Origin: Aggregicoccus sp. 17bor-14
Lineage (GTDB): Bacteria > Myxococcota > Myxococcia > Myxococcales > Myxococcaceae
NCBI RefSeq assembly: GCF_009659535.1
Contig: NZ_VJZZ01000002.1
Location: forward strand, 1 to 64,000
DNA length: 64,000 nt
Direction: 5' to 3'
Made by a program: the position numbers and the translations under genes
The notes under the pieces: generated by a model
What the model saw: the letters and a program-made list of their open reading frames with translations, nothing else
Database searches by the model: none
What the model was told of the DNA's origin: nothing
Shown here: positions 52,434 to 60,585 of the stretch, one piece after another
How positions within the stretch are numbered: position 1 is the stretch's first letter
How the letters are laid out: every line of letters starts with the position of its first letter

Positions 52434-53731
52434 TGCTTGCTGCCGAAGACGTGCTTTCCACGCTTGCCAGGATGCAACCCGTCGGAGCGAGCGAGCTGGC
52501 CGCTGCGCTCGGGACCTCCCGACCGACGGTCTCTCGCTTCCTCCAGGGACTCGGCGATCGGGTCTGTCAGATGGGGCGTACGCGGGGCACGCGCTACGTG
52601 CTCACGCGTGCGCTCGAGGGACTGGGCAGCCGGCTCCCGCTCTGGCGCATCACGGAGGCGGGCCGCGCCGAGAGCCTCGGGGAGCTGCATCTCCTGGCCA
52701 CCGGAGACCACTGGCTGCAGCGCGAGCACGCGCCCGCAATCCTCTTCGAGGGCATCCCGCCCTTCGTCGTGGACATGAGTCCCCAGGGCTACCTGGGACG
52801 CACTTTCGCGCTCCGTCACCCGGAGCTCTCGCTGCCCGAGCACCTGCAGCGGTGGACCGACGATCAACGTCTGCTCGCGCTGGCTCGCCGCGGAGAGGAT
52901 TGCGTCGGCAATCTGGTGCTCGGGCGTGAATCATTGGATCGCTGGCTTCAGGACGAGGTGCGACCTGTGCAGCGGGAGTCCTATCCGAAGCTGGCCACCG
53001 GCTCGGCGCAGAACCCCGAGGGCTCCTCGGCAGGAGGTGAGCAGCCGAAGTTCCTGGCCTTCGTCGAGGGCAGGCACGTCTTGGTGAAGTTCGTGGGTGG
53101 AGATGGCGCGGCAGCGGATCGGCGCCGCGACCTCCTTGTCTGCGAGCACCTCGCGCTCGAGCACCTCCGGGAGGCAGGAGTCGACGCCGCGCGCTCGCGC
53201 TGGTTCGACCTCGGCGGCTTTCGCTTCCTGGAGGTGGAGCGCTTCGATCGCGTCGGGCTGCGGGGGCGGCGCGGACTCCTGTCGCTCGCCGCGCTCGATG
53301 CGTACGTAGGGGCGGGGCGGGGCTGGCGGGCTGTCGCGCGCGGCCTGCGAGAGCAGGGGTGGCTGGATGCAGGCCAGGAGCAGCGCGTGCGCTGGCTGGA
53401 CGTCTTCGGCCAGCTCACCGGCAACACCGACCGCCACCTGGGCAACCTCTCGCTCTTCGCCGAGGTCGACGCGACGCCCCTGCAGGTAGCCCCCTGCTAC
53501 GACATGCTGCCGATGCTCTTTGCCCCCCACGACCTCCAGGTCGTGGAGCGGGACTTCAAGCCCGAGCCGCCTACCTCGGAGACGCTCGACGTCTGGAGCA
53601 CCGCTGCAGCGCAGGCCAGCGCGTACTGGGAGCGCCTCGCTGCGAGCCCGCACCTCGGTGACGCGCTGCGCGCGCGCGCCGAGCACTGCGGCGCCCAGCT
53701 CGCGCAGCTGCGCGCGCGCGTCGCGCTCTAG
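52433..53731 (+). CDS. HipA-like kinase with N-terminal winged helix (YjjJ-like)
   Basis: Protein of 432 residues. An N-terminal winged helix-turn-helix (about 5-60) contains PVGASELAAALGTSRPTVSRFLQ. The HipA-like kinase domain has GGEQPKFLA with VLVKF (Gly-rich/ATP segment), DLLVCEHLALEHLREAGV, FLEVERFDR, the catalytic loop GNTDRHLGN (Asp333, His335, Asn338) and CYDMLPMLF. HipA kinases phosphorylate glutamyl-tRNA synthetase; E. coli YjjJ has the same fused arrangement. No separate HipB gene lies beside it, so the fused HTH may act as antitoxin-like repressor on the TATCTGTTCA repeats. Probably horizontally acquired, given the AT-rich leader. Confidence 0.85.
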   Translation: MLAAEDVLSTLARMQPVGASELAAALGTSRPTVSRFLQGLGDRVCQMGRTRGTRYVLTRALEGLGSRLPLWRITEAGRAESLGELHLLATGDHWLQREHAPAILFEGIPPFVVDMSPQGYLGRTFALRHPELSLPEHLQRWTDDQRLLALARRGEDCVGNLVLGRESLDRWLQDEVRPVQRESYPKLATGSAQNPEGSSAGGEQPKFLAFVEGRHVLVKFVGGDGAAADRRRDLLVCEHLALEHLREAGVDAARSRWFDLGGFRFLEVERFDRVGLRGRRGLLSLAALDAYVGAGRGWRAVARGLREQGWLDAGQEQRVRWLDVFGQLTGNTDRHLGNLSLFAEVDATPLQVAPCYDMLPMLFAPHDLQVVERDFKPEPPTSETLDVWSTAAAQASAYWERLAASPHLGDALRARAEHCGAQLAQLRARVAL

Positions 53732-53833
53732 GCGGCACCCGCCGCGGTGACGGAGGGCGTGCGCACCCGCCAGCACACCCGCACACGCGGGCCTACGACT
53801 TACGTCGCCACGGGAAAATGCCGTAGTCTTCGA

Positions 53834-54298
53834 ATGCGGGTCGCTTCTGCCCCGCCCTTCCGAAAGGCGCCCTTGAGCCCCGCTCCCGCCGCCTCACCGT
53901 CGTCCGCGACCGCCGCGCTGCGCACCGCGCACGGCACGCTCCGTCACTCCCTCATCGCGCTGGAGCGCTGCGAGGACGCCGGGCTCGTCTCCGCGCTGCG
54001 CGCGCTCAAGCCCGCGCTGGAGCAGAACCTGGCCGCGAAGGACCAGCTGTACCAGGACTCGGCGAAGGCGTTCGAGCGCGCGGGGCAGCCCGGGCCGGCG
54101 CAGATCCTCCGCATCTTCGAGCAGAACATGGGGCTGGTCTCGAGCAGCGTGCGCGGGTTCCTCGCGAGCATCGACTCGGCCAAGGACCCGCGCAGCCTGC
54201 GAGACCGGCTGCCCACCGTGGTGCGCGTGCTGCGCGAGCGCATGGACAGCGAGGAGCGGGCGGTCTTCCCGCTCTTCGACCGCAGCGCCACCCTCTGA
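53834..54298 (+). CDS. Hemerythrin-like four-helix protein
   Basis: Protein of about 154 residues (ATG 53834; a TTG at 53873 with AAAGG upstream is an alternative). The core is an all-helical bundle: LRTAHGTLRHSLIALERCED, LKPALEQNLAAKDQLYQD, LRIFEQNMGLVSSSVRGFL and VVRVLRERMDSEERAVFPLFDR. The His and terminal EER-hFP pattern resemble hemerythrin/HHE domains. Full iron-ligand assignment was not possible. It lies 29 bases before the V4R gene and may be cotranscribed. Confidence 0.55.
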   Translation: MRVASAPPFRKAPLSPAPAASPSSATAALRTAHGTLRHSLIALERCEDAGLVSALRALKPALEQNLAAKDQLYQDSAKAFERAGQPGPAQILRIFEQNMGLVSSSVRGFLASIDSAKDPRSLRDRLPTVVRVLRERMDSEERAVFPLFDRSATL

Positions 54299-54327
54299 AC
54301 CCTTCCCGCCGCCTGCCGGAGCCCTCC

Positions 54328-55533
54328 GTGACTGCACCGTCCGTCGAACTGCTGCCCCACCATGGCCTCGCGGCGCTGGGAGGCGAGCCTCACGTCTTCC
54401 ACTGCCACCACTACAACTGCTTCCTGCAGAAGGCGGTGCTCGACCAGGGCGCGCTGGTGGATGCGCCGGAGCTGCTCACCGCGCCCGCCGCCGAGGTCGC
54501 GCTCACGCAGCTGCGCACGCTCGGTGCGACGCGGCAGCAGGCCGAGGAGCTGTTCCGGGTGCTCGGCTTCGGCCGGGTGGACCTCTCGGGCGTGGGGCGC
54601 GGGGGCGGCACCGCGCGCCTCTCGGGCTCGCACTACGCGCTGGGCTGGCTCTCCAAGTTCGGGCGCGCCTCGCAGCCCGTGTGCTTCATGCCCGCGGGGT
54701 GGGTGGAGGGCGTTGCGCGCCACCTGCACGGCGCGGCCTTCACGGCCCGCGAGGTGGAGTGCGTGGCGGCCGGCGGCAAGGAGTGCCGCATCGAGGTGAC
54801 GCCCGGCGGCCCCGAGCGCGCTGCGTCGCCCGGGCTCGGCACCCTCTCGAAATTCGGCGCGAGGCCTCCCGCGGCCCTGGCGACTTCGGTGGACGAGGCC
54901 AGCATCATCGCCGCGTGCGCGGGTCTGCCGCTGGGCGGCGACGCGGAGGGCACGGTGCACGCCTTCGGCGTGAGCCTCACGCGCCACTACGCGAACTACT
55001 ACAACCTGCTGAGCTACCGCTTCGACGCAGCCATGGCCTCAGCGGCCGGCGAGGCGGCGCAGACCGCCGCGCGCATGCTGCTGGTGGAGGCGGGCCGCGT
55101 CTGCGCCTTCCACACCTTCGGCGGCATCATGGAGAGCGCGGAGTGGGAGGCGCTGGTCAAGCCGCAGTGCCGCACGCGCGAGGACTGGCTCTACGGCATG
55201 GTCGCGGCGGTGAACGCGCTGGGCTGGGGCCGCTGGTCGGTGGCGCAGGTGAGGCCGGGGCAGCGCATCGAGATGGTGGTGGATGGCAGCTACGAGTCCA
55301 ACGGCCACCTCGCCGCCTTCGGGAAGTCGGACGGGCCGCGCTGCTTCCTGGTCACCGGCGGCGTGGCCGGCCTGGCCAACCTGCTCTACAACGCGGACAT
55401 CACCGAGAGGCCGGACCTCACGCCCGCCTTCTACGCGCAGACCTTCCAGCGCCCGGGCTTCTTCGTGGCGCGCGAGGTGGAGTGCCGCTCCCAGGGGGCG
55501 GCCGCCTGCCGCGTGGTGGCGGAGCGGCTGTGA
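54328..55533 (+). CDS. Tandem V4R (4-vinyl reductase-like) domain protein
   Basis: Protein of 401 residues starting at GTG 54328 with GGAG 8 bases upstream. Two V4R-like halves are visible. The first (about 10-165) ends FTAREVECVAAGGKECRIEV; the second (about 205-401) ends FFVAREVECRSQGAAACRVV. Both carry the AREVEC-G-x-C-R motif of the small-molecule/metal-binding V4R domain, found in bacteriochlorophyll enzymes, XylR-type sensors and related regulators. No output domain is present. It overlaps the following gene (GTGA). Confidence 0.8.
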   Translation: MTAPSVELLPHHGLAALGGEPHVFHCHHYNCFLQKAVLDQGALVDAPELLTAPAAEVALTQLRTLGATRQQAEELFRVLGFGRVDLSGVGRGGGTARLSGSHYALGWLSKFGRASQPVCFMPAGWVEGVARHLHGAAFTAREVECVAAGGKECRIEVTPGGPERAASPGLGTLSKFGARPPAALATSVDEASIIAACAGLPLGGDAEGTVHAFGVSLTRHYANYYNLLSYRFDAAMASAAGEAAQTAARMLLVEAGRVCAFHTFGGIMESAEWEALVKPQCRTREDWLYGMVAAVNALGWGRWSVAQVRPGQRIEMVVDGSYESNGHLAAFGKSDGPRCFLVTGGVAGLANLLYNADITERPDLTPAFYAQTFQRPGFFVAREVECRSQGAAACRVVAERL

Positions 55534-55868
55534 GCGCGCGGCGCGACCGGCTGCGCGGCGCCCGCTTCCCGGTGGGCGCGGGCGTCACCGCCGAGGTGCG
55601 CCGCAGCTGCCGCAACGAGCTCAAGGTGCTCTACGAGGCCGAGTCCTTCCCGGGCGCCACCTGGGAGGCGCTCGCGGCGCTGGGCAGCGCGAGCTACCTG
55701 CGCGCGAGCCAGCTCAACCCCGCGATGAGCGACCTGTGCCGGGTGACGCTCGCGGGCGGCGCGCTGCTGGAGGGGGCCGTGGGCGGCCGCCTGCTCGTGG
55801 CGCTCTACCGCGGGCGCGGCCGCCTGCGGCAGCGCCACCACGTGGAGCGGCTGCTCGGCAGGGGCTGA
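55530..55868 (+). CDS. Small protein coupled to the V4R gene, unknown function
   Basis: Protein of 112 residues starting at GTG 55530, overlapping the V4R stop (GTGA). It is basic, with RFPVGAGVTAEVRRSCRNELKVLYEAESFPG and ALLEGAVGGRLLVALYRGRGR. No family recognised. Translational coupling with the V4R protein suggests a joint role. The stop is followed by a short gap and the convergent propeller lipoprotein. Confidence 0.5.
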   Translation: MSARRDRLRGARFPVGAGVTAEVRRSCRNELKVLYEAESFPGATWEALAALGSASYLRASQLNPAMSDLCRVTLAGGALLEGAVGGRLLVALYRGRGRLRQRHHVERLLGRG

Positions 55869-55926
55869 GGTCCTCGCGTCCCCCGGGCGTGCGTGCGCGC
55901 CTCGACGGGCGCGCCCTCACCACCGC

Positions 55927-58758
55927 TCAGGGCAGCAGCTGCAGGTAGAGCAGGTCGCTGCGGTCCTCCGGGAGGATGCGCTCACCGTCGAGCTCCACCT
56001 CGGCGTCCACCGAGCCTGCGACCACGAGGCGCCCCCGGGGCTGCAGCGCGAGCCCGCTCAGCTGGATGTGTCGATCGAGGGTGCGCGTCCACGTGGGCGT
56101 ACCGTCCGCCGCGTAGCGCGCGACGAAGGGCCCGGGCTGCAGCGTGCCCAGCCCCAGGTCCCCCGCCGCGAGCAGCAGCCCGCGCACGGTGAGCCGGTCC
56201 TCCCCGTCGAGCGCGAGCTGCTCCACGAAGCCCTCGCCGGCCTCCGGCAGCTCCCGCGCCCACCGCTCGGCGCCGTCCGGAGCGAGCGCACCCAGCAGCA
56301 CGTCCGGCACGCTGCCCGCGCCCTTGCTCTCCAAGGTCTGCGAGGCAAAGCGCAGCGTGCCGCGCAGCTCGCCGCCGAAGTACACCGTCCCCTCCGCGCC
56401 CGCCGCGAGCGCTCTCACGCTGGCGAGGCGCGTGGCCTCGAGGCGGCGCACCCACACGGGCTCCCCCTGCGCGCCGAGGCGCACGATGAAGCCGGTGCCC
56501 ACGTCCTCCTCGGCCTCCCGGGCCATGCCCGCGACGAAGGCCTCCCCCGCGGGGCCCAGCGCCACGGCGGTGCCCGCGCCGCGCTGGGCGCCAGCCGTCA
56601 GCGCGGCGAGTGCCGTGCTCCAGCGGGTGCGGCCCGCGGAGTCGAAGCGCGCGACGATGAGGCTGCTCGCAGCGCCCGCCTCCGCGCTCCCCAGCGGCCC
56701 CGCGCCGAGGTCGACGCGCCCCTCCACCGCGCCCGTGAGCAGCGCGTCGCCCTCGGGCCCCGCCGCGAGCCCGCCGACCGAGACGTTCCCCTCTTCGGCC
56801 CCGCGCACGGTGGGCACGAAGCCCCGGCTCCACAGGTGCCGGCCGCGCGCCCCGAAGCGCGCGAGGAAGAGGGCGCCGGAGCCCTCTGCCCGAGGCAGCG
56901 CTCCGCCGCCCAGGTCCGGCGCGCCCGAGTAGGTGCCGGCCACCAGCAGCTCCCCGGTGGGCGTGGCGGCGAGGGCGAGCCCCACGGCGCCGTCGCCCGT
57001 GCGGCTGCGGCGGAAGGAGCGCGTCCACTGCAGCGCGCCTTGCGCGTCGTAGCGCGCGAGGACGAGGTCTCGCTCGCCCACGAGGCTGGGGCCTCCGAAG
57101 GTGCCGGAGTCGCTGCGCCCCAGCGCGGCGAAGCCTCCGTCCGGAAGCCCCGCGAGGGCCCGCACGTCCATCGAGCCCGAGAGGGCGTGGCCCGCCACGC
57201 TGATGCGCTGGTGCCAGCCGAGAGCCCCACCGTCACCGAGCGCCGCCGGGGGCAGCGCAGGCGCGCGCTCGGGAAGTCCCGCGGTGTCGAGCTGCACCAG
57301 CACCACGTCCTGCCTCGCCACCGGGACGAGGGTGCGCCCGTCCAGCTGTGCGGGCGTGAAGAGCACCGCGGCGAGTAAGGTGCGTCCCCCGGGCTGCGGC
57401 GCCTGGGCGGCGACCTGCAGGCGCGGGTCGAGCGTGAGCGCGGCACGCGTCGCACCGTCCGCGGAGAGGCGCGCGAGAATGGGCCCGGGCAGCAGCGGAC
57501 CGGTGCCCAGGTCCGCCACGCTGAGCAGCTCCCCGCGCAGCAGCAAGCCGCCGTCCGGCTCCACGAAGAGCTGGGAGGCCGTGCCCTCGCCGAGGCCCGG
57601 CAGCGCGCGCGCCCAGCGCGGCGTGCCTGCGGAGTCGAAGGCGCCCAGCAGCAGGTCCGGCCCGGCGCCGCTGTCGAAGCGGTGGGGGCGACGGCTCTCG
57701 AGCTCCTTTCCGGCGAAGCGGAAGGTGCCCGAGAAGTCGCCCGCGAAGTACACGCTGCCCTCCGGCCCCACCGCGAGCGAGCGCACCCGCTGCCCGGTGT
57801 CGCCCGCCACCGCCTCGCCCTCGAGGCGGTGCAGCCACTGCCGCCGGCCATCCGGGGTGAAGCGCGCGACGAAGGCGGTGCCGCTCACCTCCTCGCCCGG
57901 GCTCGCGGCGCCCGCCACGAGCACGTGGCCGGTGGTGGGGTCCGCCGCCACCGCCGTGCCGTAGGAGAGGTCCGCGCCCGCGACCGCCTCCTCGAAGGCG
58001 GTGGCCCACAGGGCCGTGCCGTCGGCAGAGAGCTTGGCGAGGAAGAAGTGGCCCTGCGTCTCGCGCGCCTCGCTGCCCAGGCGCCCCGTGCCGAAGTCCA
58101 CCGCGCCCTGGAAGCTGCCCGTGACGAGCAGGTTGCCCTGCGCATCCAGCGCGAGGTCGCGCAGCACCATGAACCCCGTGCGGCGCACCCCGTTCACGCG
58201 AACGTGGGAGGCGAAGGCGCGGCTCCACAGCGTGCGCCCGTCGGGGGCGAAGCGCGCGAGGAAGGCGGACGCACCGAAGCCCGCCTCCGGCAGCGCGCCG
58301 GCGCCCAGGTCCGGCGCGCCCGTGTAGTTGCCGCCGACGAAGCTGTCGCCCGCGGGCGCCACCGCGACCGCCGCGGCGGAGGGCCCCGCGAAGCCCGCGT
58401 CGAGGGGGAAGTTGCGCACCCACGCCGGCGCGCCCTCGGGGGTGTAGCGCGCGAGGGCGAAGGCCGTGGTGCCGGCGAGCGGGCCGCTGCCCAGCTCGAG
58501 GTTCGCGCCGCTCGCGAGCAGCACCAGGTTCCCGGCGCGGTCACTCCCCAGCTCCTGCACCTGGGCGTAGCCCTCGGCCGTGCCGTACTGGCGCACCCAC
58601 CCGACGAGAGACGCGGCGGGCTCGGCGGGAGCCTGGGCCGGCGCGAGGGGCCCGGCTTCGAGCGGCGGCGGCGGCGCGGCGTCCTCCGGCGGCGGGCCCT
58701 CCGCACACGCTCCACAGACGAGCAGCAACCCCAGCGCCCAGCCCCGTCGCCCGCCCAT
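55927..58758 (-). CDS. Beta-propeller-like lipoprotein with internal duplication
   Basis: Lipoprotein of 943 residues (lipobox VCGAC). After a Pro-rich linker (about 25-50), two homologous halves follow (about 52-510 and 528-940). Each contains repeats like GNLVLLASGANLELGSGPL, FLARFAPDGRTLWSRAF, VRSLAVGPEGSVYFAGDFSG and LLGAFDSAGTPRWARALPG, the SBBP-like beta-propeller pattern of myxobacterial surface lipoproteins. The second half repeats nearly the same order (VRALAAGAEGTVYFGGELRG, LLGALAPDGAERWARELP). Probably surface-exposed; no enzymatic motif seen. Confidence 0.75.
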   Translation of the reverse strand: MGGRRGWALGLLLVCGACAEGPPPEDAAPPPPLEAGPLAPAQAPAEPAASLVGWVRQYGTAEGYAQVQELGSDRAGNLVLLASGANLELGSGPLAGTTAFALARYTPEGAPAWVRNFPLDAGFAGPSAAAVAVAPAGDSFVGGNYTGAPDLGAGALPEAGFGASAFLARFAPDGRTLWSRAFASHVRVNGVRRTGFMVLRDLALDAQGNLLVTGSFQGAVDFGTGRLGSEARETQGHFFLAKLSADGTALWATAFEEAVAGADLSYGTAVAADPTTGHVLVAGAASPGEEVSGTAFVARFTPDGRRQWLHRLEGEAVAGDTGQRVRSLAVGPEGSVYFAGDFSGTFRFAGKELESRRPHRFDSGAGPDLLLGAFDSAGTPRWARALPGLGEGTASQLFVEPDGGLLLRGELLSVADLGTGPLLPGPILARLSADGATRAALTLDPRLQVAAQAPQPGGRTLLAAVLFTPAQLDGRTLVPVARQDVVLVQLDTAGLPERAPALPPAALGDGGALGWHQRISVAGHALSGSMDVRALAGLPDGGFAALGRSDSGTFGGPSLVGERDLVLARYDAQGALQWTRSFRRSRTGDGAVGLALAATPTGELLVAGTYSGAPDLGGGALPRAEGSGALFLARFGARGRHLWSRGFVPTVRGAEEGNVSVGGLAAGPEGDALLTGAVEGRVDLGAGPLGSAEAGAASSLIVARFDSAGRTRWSTALAALTAGAQRGAGTAVALGPAGEAFVAGMAREAEEDVGTGFIVRLGAQGEPVWVRRLEATRLASVRALAAGAEGTVYFGGELRGTLRFASQTLESKGAGSVPDVLLGALAPDGAERWARELPEAGEGFVEQLALDGEDRLTVRGLLLAAGDLGLGTLQPGPFVARYAADGTPTWTRTLDRHIQLSGLALQPRGRLVVAGSVDAEVELDGERILPEDRSDLLYLQLLP

Positions 58759-58876
58759 GCCCGCCCCCCTCCGCCCACGGGGAAAGGTGGCACCGCAGGG
58801 GACGCGCGAAATCGTCCCGGCCCTTCGGGAGCCGAGGCCCGGCGGTGGAGCAGACGGGCAGGCGCGCTGCGGCGCC

Positions 58877-59557
58877 TCAGTGCACCGTCGCGTGCGTCGC
58901 GGGGCTGATGGCGTGCACCTCGCCCGTGTCCAGGTCGTACACCTCGCGCACCAGGGTCACGCGGCCCTCCTGGACTGCGCGGCGCAGCAGCTCGCTCTTC
59001 GCGAGCAGCCGGTCCGCCTGGAGGTTCACGTTCGCCTCCACGCCGTGGATGCCGGCGCGCTCGGACTCCGGCAGCGGCGCGAGCGCGGGCGCGATGTCGT
59101 CCACGAGGCTCGCGAGGTTCGGGCTCTCGGGCTCCTCGCGCGAGGCGGCGGCGGCCACCGCGCCGCAGCGCTCGTGGCCGAGCACCACGATGAGCCGCGT
59201 GCCCAGGTGCGCCACCGCGTACTCGAGGCTCGCGATGGCCGCCGTGTCCGCCACCTCTCCCGCGGCGCGCACGACGAAGAGGTCGCCCACGCCCTGGTCG
59301 AAGATCTGCTCCGGTGGCACGCGGCTGTCCGAGCAGCTGAGCACCGCGGCCTTCGGGTGCTGCGCCTGCGCGGTCTCGGCGCGGCGGGCCGCGCTGTCGC
59401 GCCTCTCGGGCGCTTCGTGGAGGTAGCGCTGGTTGCCCTGCTGCAGCTCCCTCCACGAGGTCGCGCCGTCGGGGCCCGCGTCGGGGCTGGCGTGGGGGAC
59501 GGGAGCCTGGGCGAGGGCCGCACTGGCGACGAGGGGGACGAGCAGGGCGCGAGACAT
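58877..59557 (-). CDS. Beta-class carbonic anhydrase, exported
   Basis: Interconverts CO2 and bicarbonate. The protein has 226 residues; the ATG at 59557 follows a GGGAG site and gives signal MSRALLVPLVASAALAQAP, so it acts in the periplasm. Zinc ligands are in CSDSR (Cys and Asp) and in GHERCGA (His and Cys). DLFVVRAAGEVAD is the usual conserved block. It is divergent from the ABC ATPase gene. Confidence 0.9.
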   Translation of the reverse strand: MSRALLVPLVASAALAQAPVPHASPDAGPDGATSWRELQQGNQRYLHEAPERRDSAARRAETAQAQHPKAAVLSCSDSRVPPEQIFDQGVGDLFVVRAAGEVADTAAIASLEYAVAHLGTRLIVVLGHERCGAVAAAASREEPESPNLASLVDDIAPALAPLPESERAGIHGVEANVNLQADRLLAKSELLRRAVQEGRVTLVREVYDLDTGEVHAISPATHATVH

Positions 59558-59709
59558 GAGGGCTCCCGGTTGCGAGAGGACGGGCTCTTGGGAAACCCGC
59601 GGTCTCAGGGCGGCCATACCGCCCGCGTGGGTGTCCTGCGGGGAGGGGGGACGCAATCGGGAAACACCCCGAGGCGTAGGGCCTCTGACCGCCCCGCCCG
59701 AGGTGTCCC

Positions 59710-60585
59710 TTGCTCCGCATCACCGGCCTGTCGAAGACCTACCCCCACGGCGTCCAGGCGCTGAAAGGGGTGAACCTCTCCATCGGCCGGGGGCTCTTCG
59801 GCCTGCTCGGCCCCAACGGCGCGGGCAAGAGCACGCTGATGCAGACGCTCGCGACCCTGCAGACGCCGGACGAGGGGAGGGTCACCTTCGACGGCCTGGA
59901 CATCCTGAAGGACCCCCAGGCCCACCGCCGCCACCTCGGCTACCTGCCGCAGGACTTCGGCGTGTACCCGGGGGTGAGCGCGCGCGAGCTGCTCGAGCAC
60001 CTGGCCGTGCTCAAGGGGCTCACCGACCGCAAGGCGCGCCGCGAGCAGGTGGACGCGCTGCTGCAGCAGACCAACCTGTACGCGCAGCGCAAGCAGGCGG
60101 TGAGCAGCTTCTCGGGCGGCATGCGCCAGCGCTTCGGCATCGCGCAGGCGCTGCTGGGCAGCCCGCGCCTCGTCATCGCGGACGAGCCCACCGCAGGGCT
60201 GGACCCCGAGGAGCGCAACCGCTTCCACAACCTGCTCGGGGAGATCAGCGAGAGCGTGGTGGTCATCCTCTCCACGCACATCGTGGAGGACGTGCGCCAG
60301 CTGTGCCCGCGCATGGCCATCCTCGCGGGCGGCCAGGTGCTGCGCGAGGGCGCGCCCGAGGAGCTGGTGCGCGAGCTGGAGGGGCGCGTGTGGCGCAAGA
60401 CGGTGGGCAAGGGCACGCTCGAGGCGTACCGCAGCGCACTCCCCGTGCTCAGCACGCAGCGGGCCGCGGGCCGCACGCAGGTGCACGTGCTCGCGGACGC
60501 GCCGCCGGAGGAGGGCTTCGAGCCCGCGCGGCCCGACCTCGAGGACGCCTACTTCTCGGCGCTGCTCTCGCGGCGGGCGGCGTGA
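59710..60585 (+). CDS. ABC transporter ATP-binding protein
   Basis: ATPase of 291 residues starting at TTG 59710 with GAGG 8 bases upstream. Walker A is GPNGAGKST (residues about 35-43), the signature SFSGGMRQR, Walker B LVIADEPTAGLD and the His switch STHIVED. The C-terminal ~70 residues are an accessory segment. It overlaps the next gene by one base (TGATG), so the pair forms one transporter. Confidence 0.88.
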   Translation: MLRITGLSKTYPHGVQALKGVNLSIGRGLFGLLGPNGAGKSTLMQTLATLQTPDEGRVTFDGLDILKDPQAHRRHLGYLPQDFGVYPGVSARELLEHLAVLKGLTDRKARREQVDALLQQTNLYAQRKQAVSSFSGGMRQRFGIAQALLGSPRLVIADEPTAGLDPEERNRFHNLLGEISESVVVILSTHIVEDVRQLCPRMAILAGGQVLREGAPEELVRELEGRVWRKTVGKGTLEAYRSALPVLSTQRAAGRTQVHVLADAPPEEGFEPARPDLEDAYFSALLSRRAA

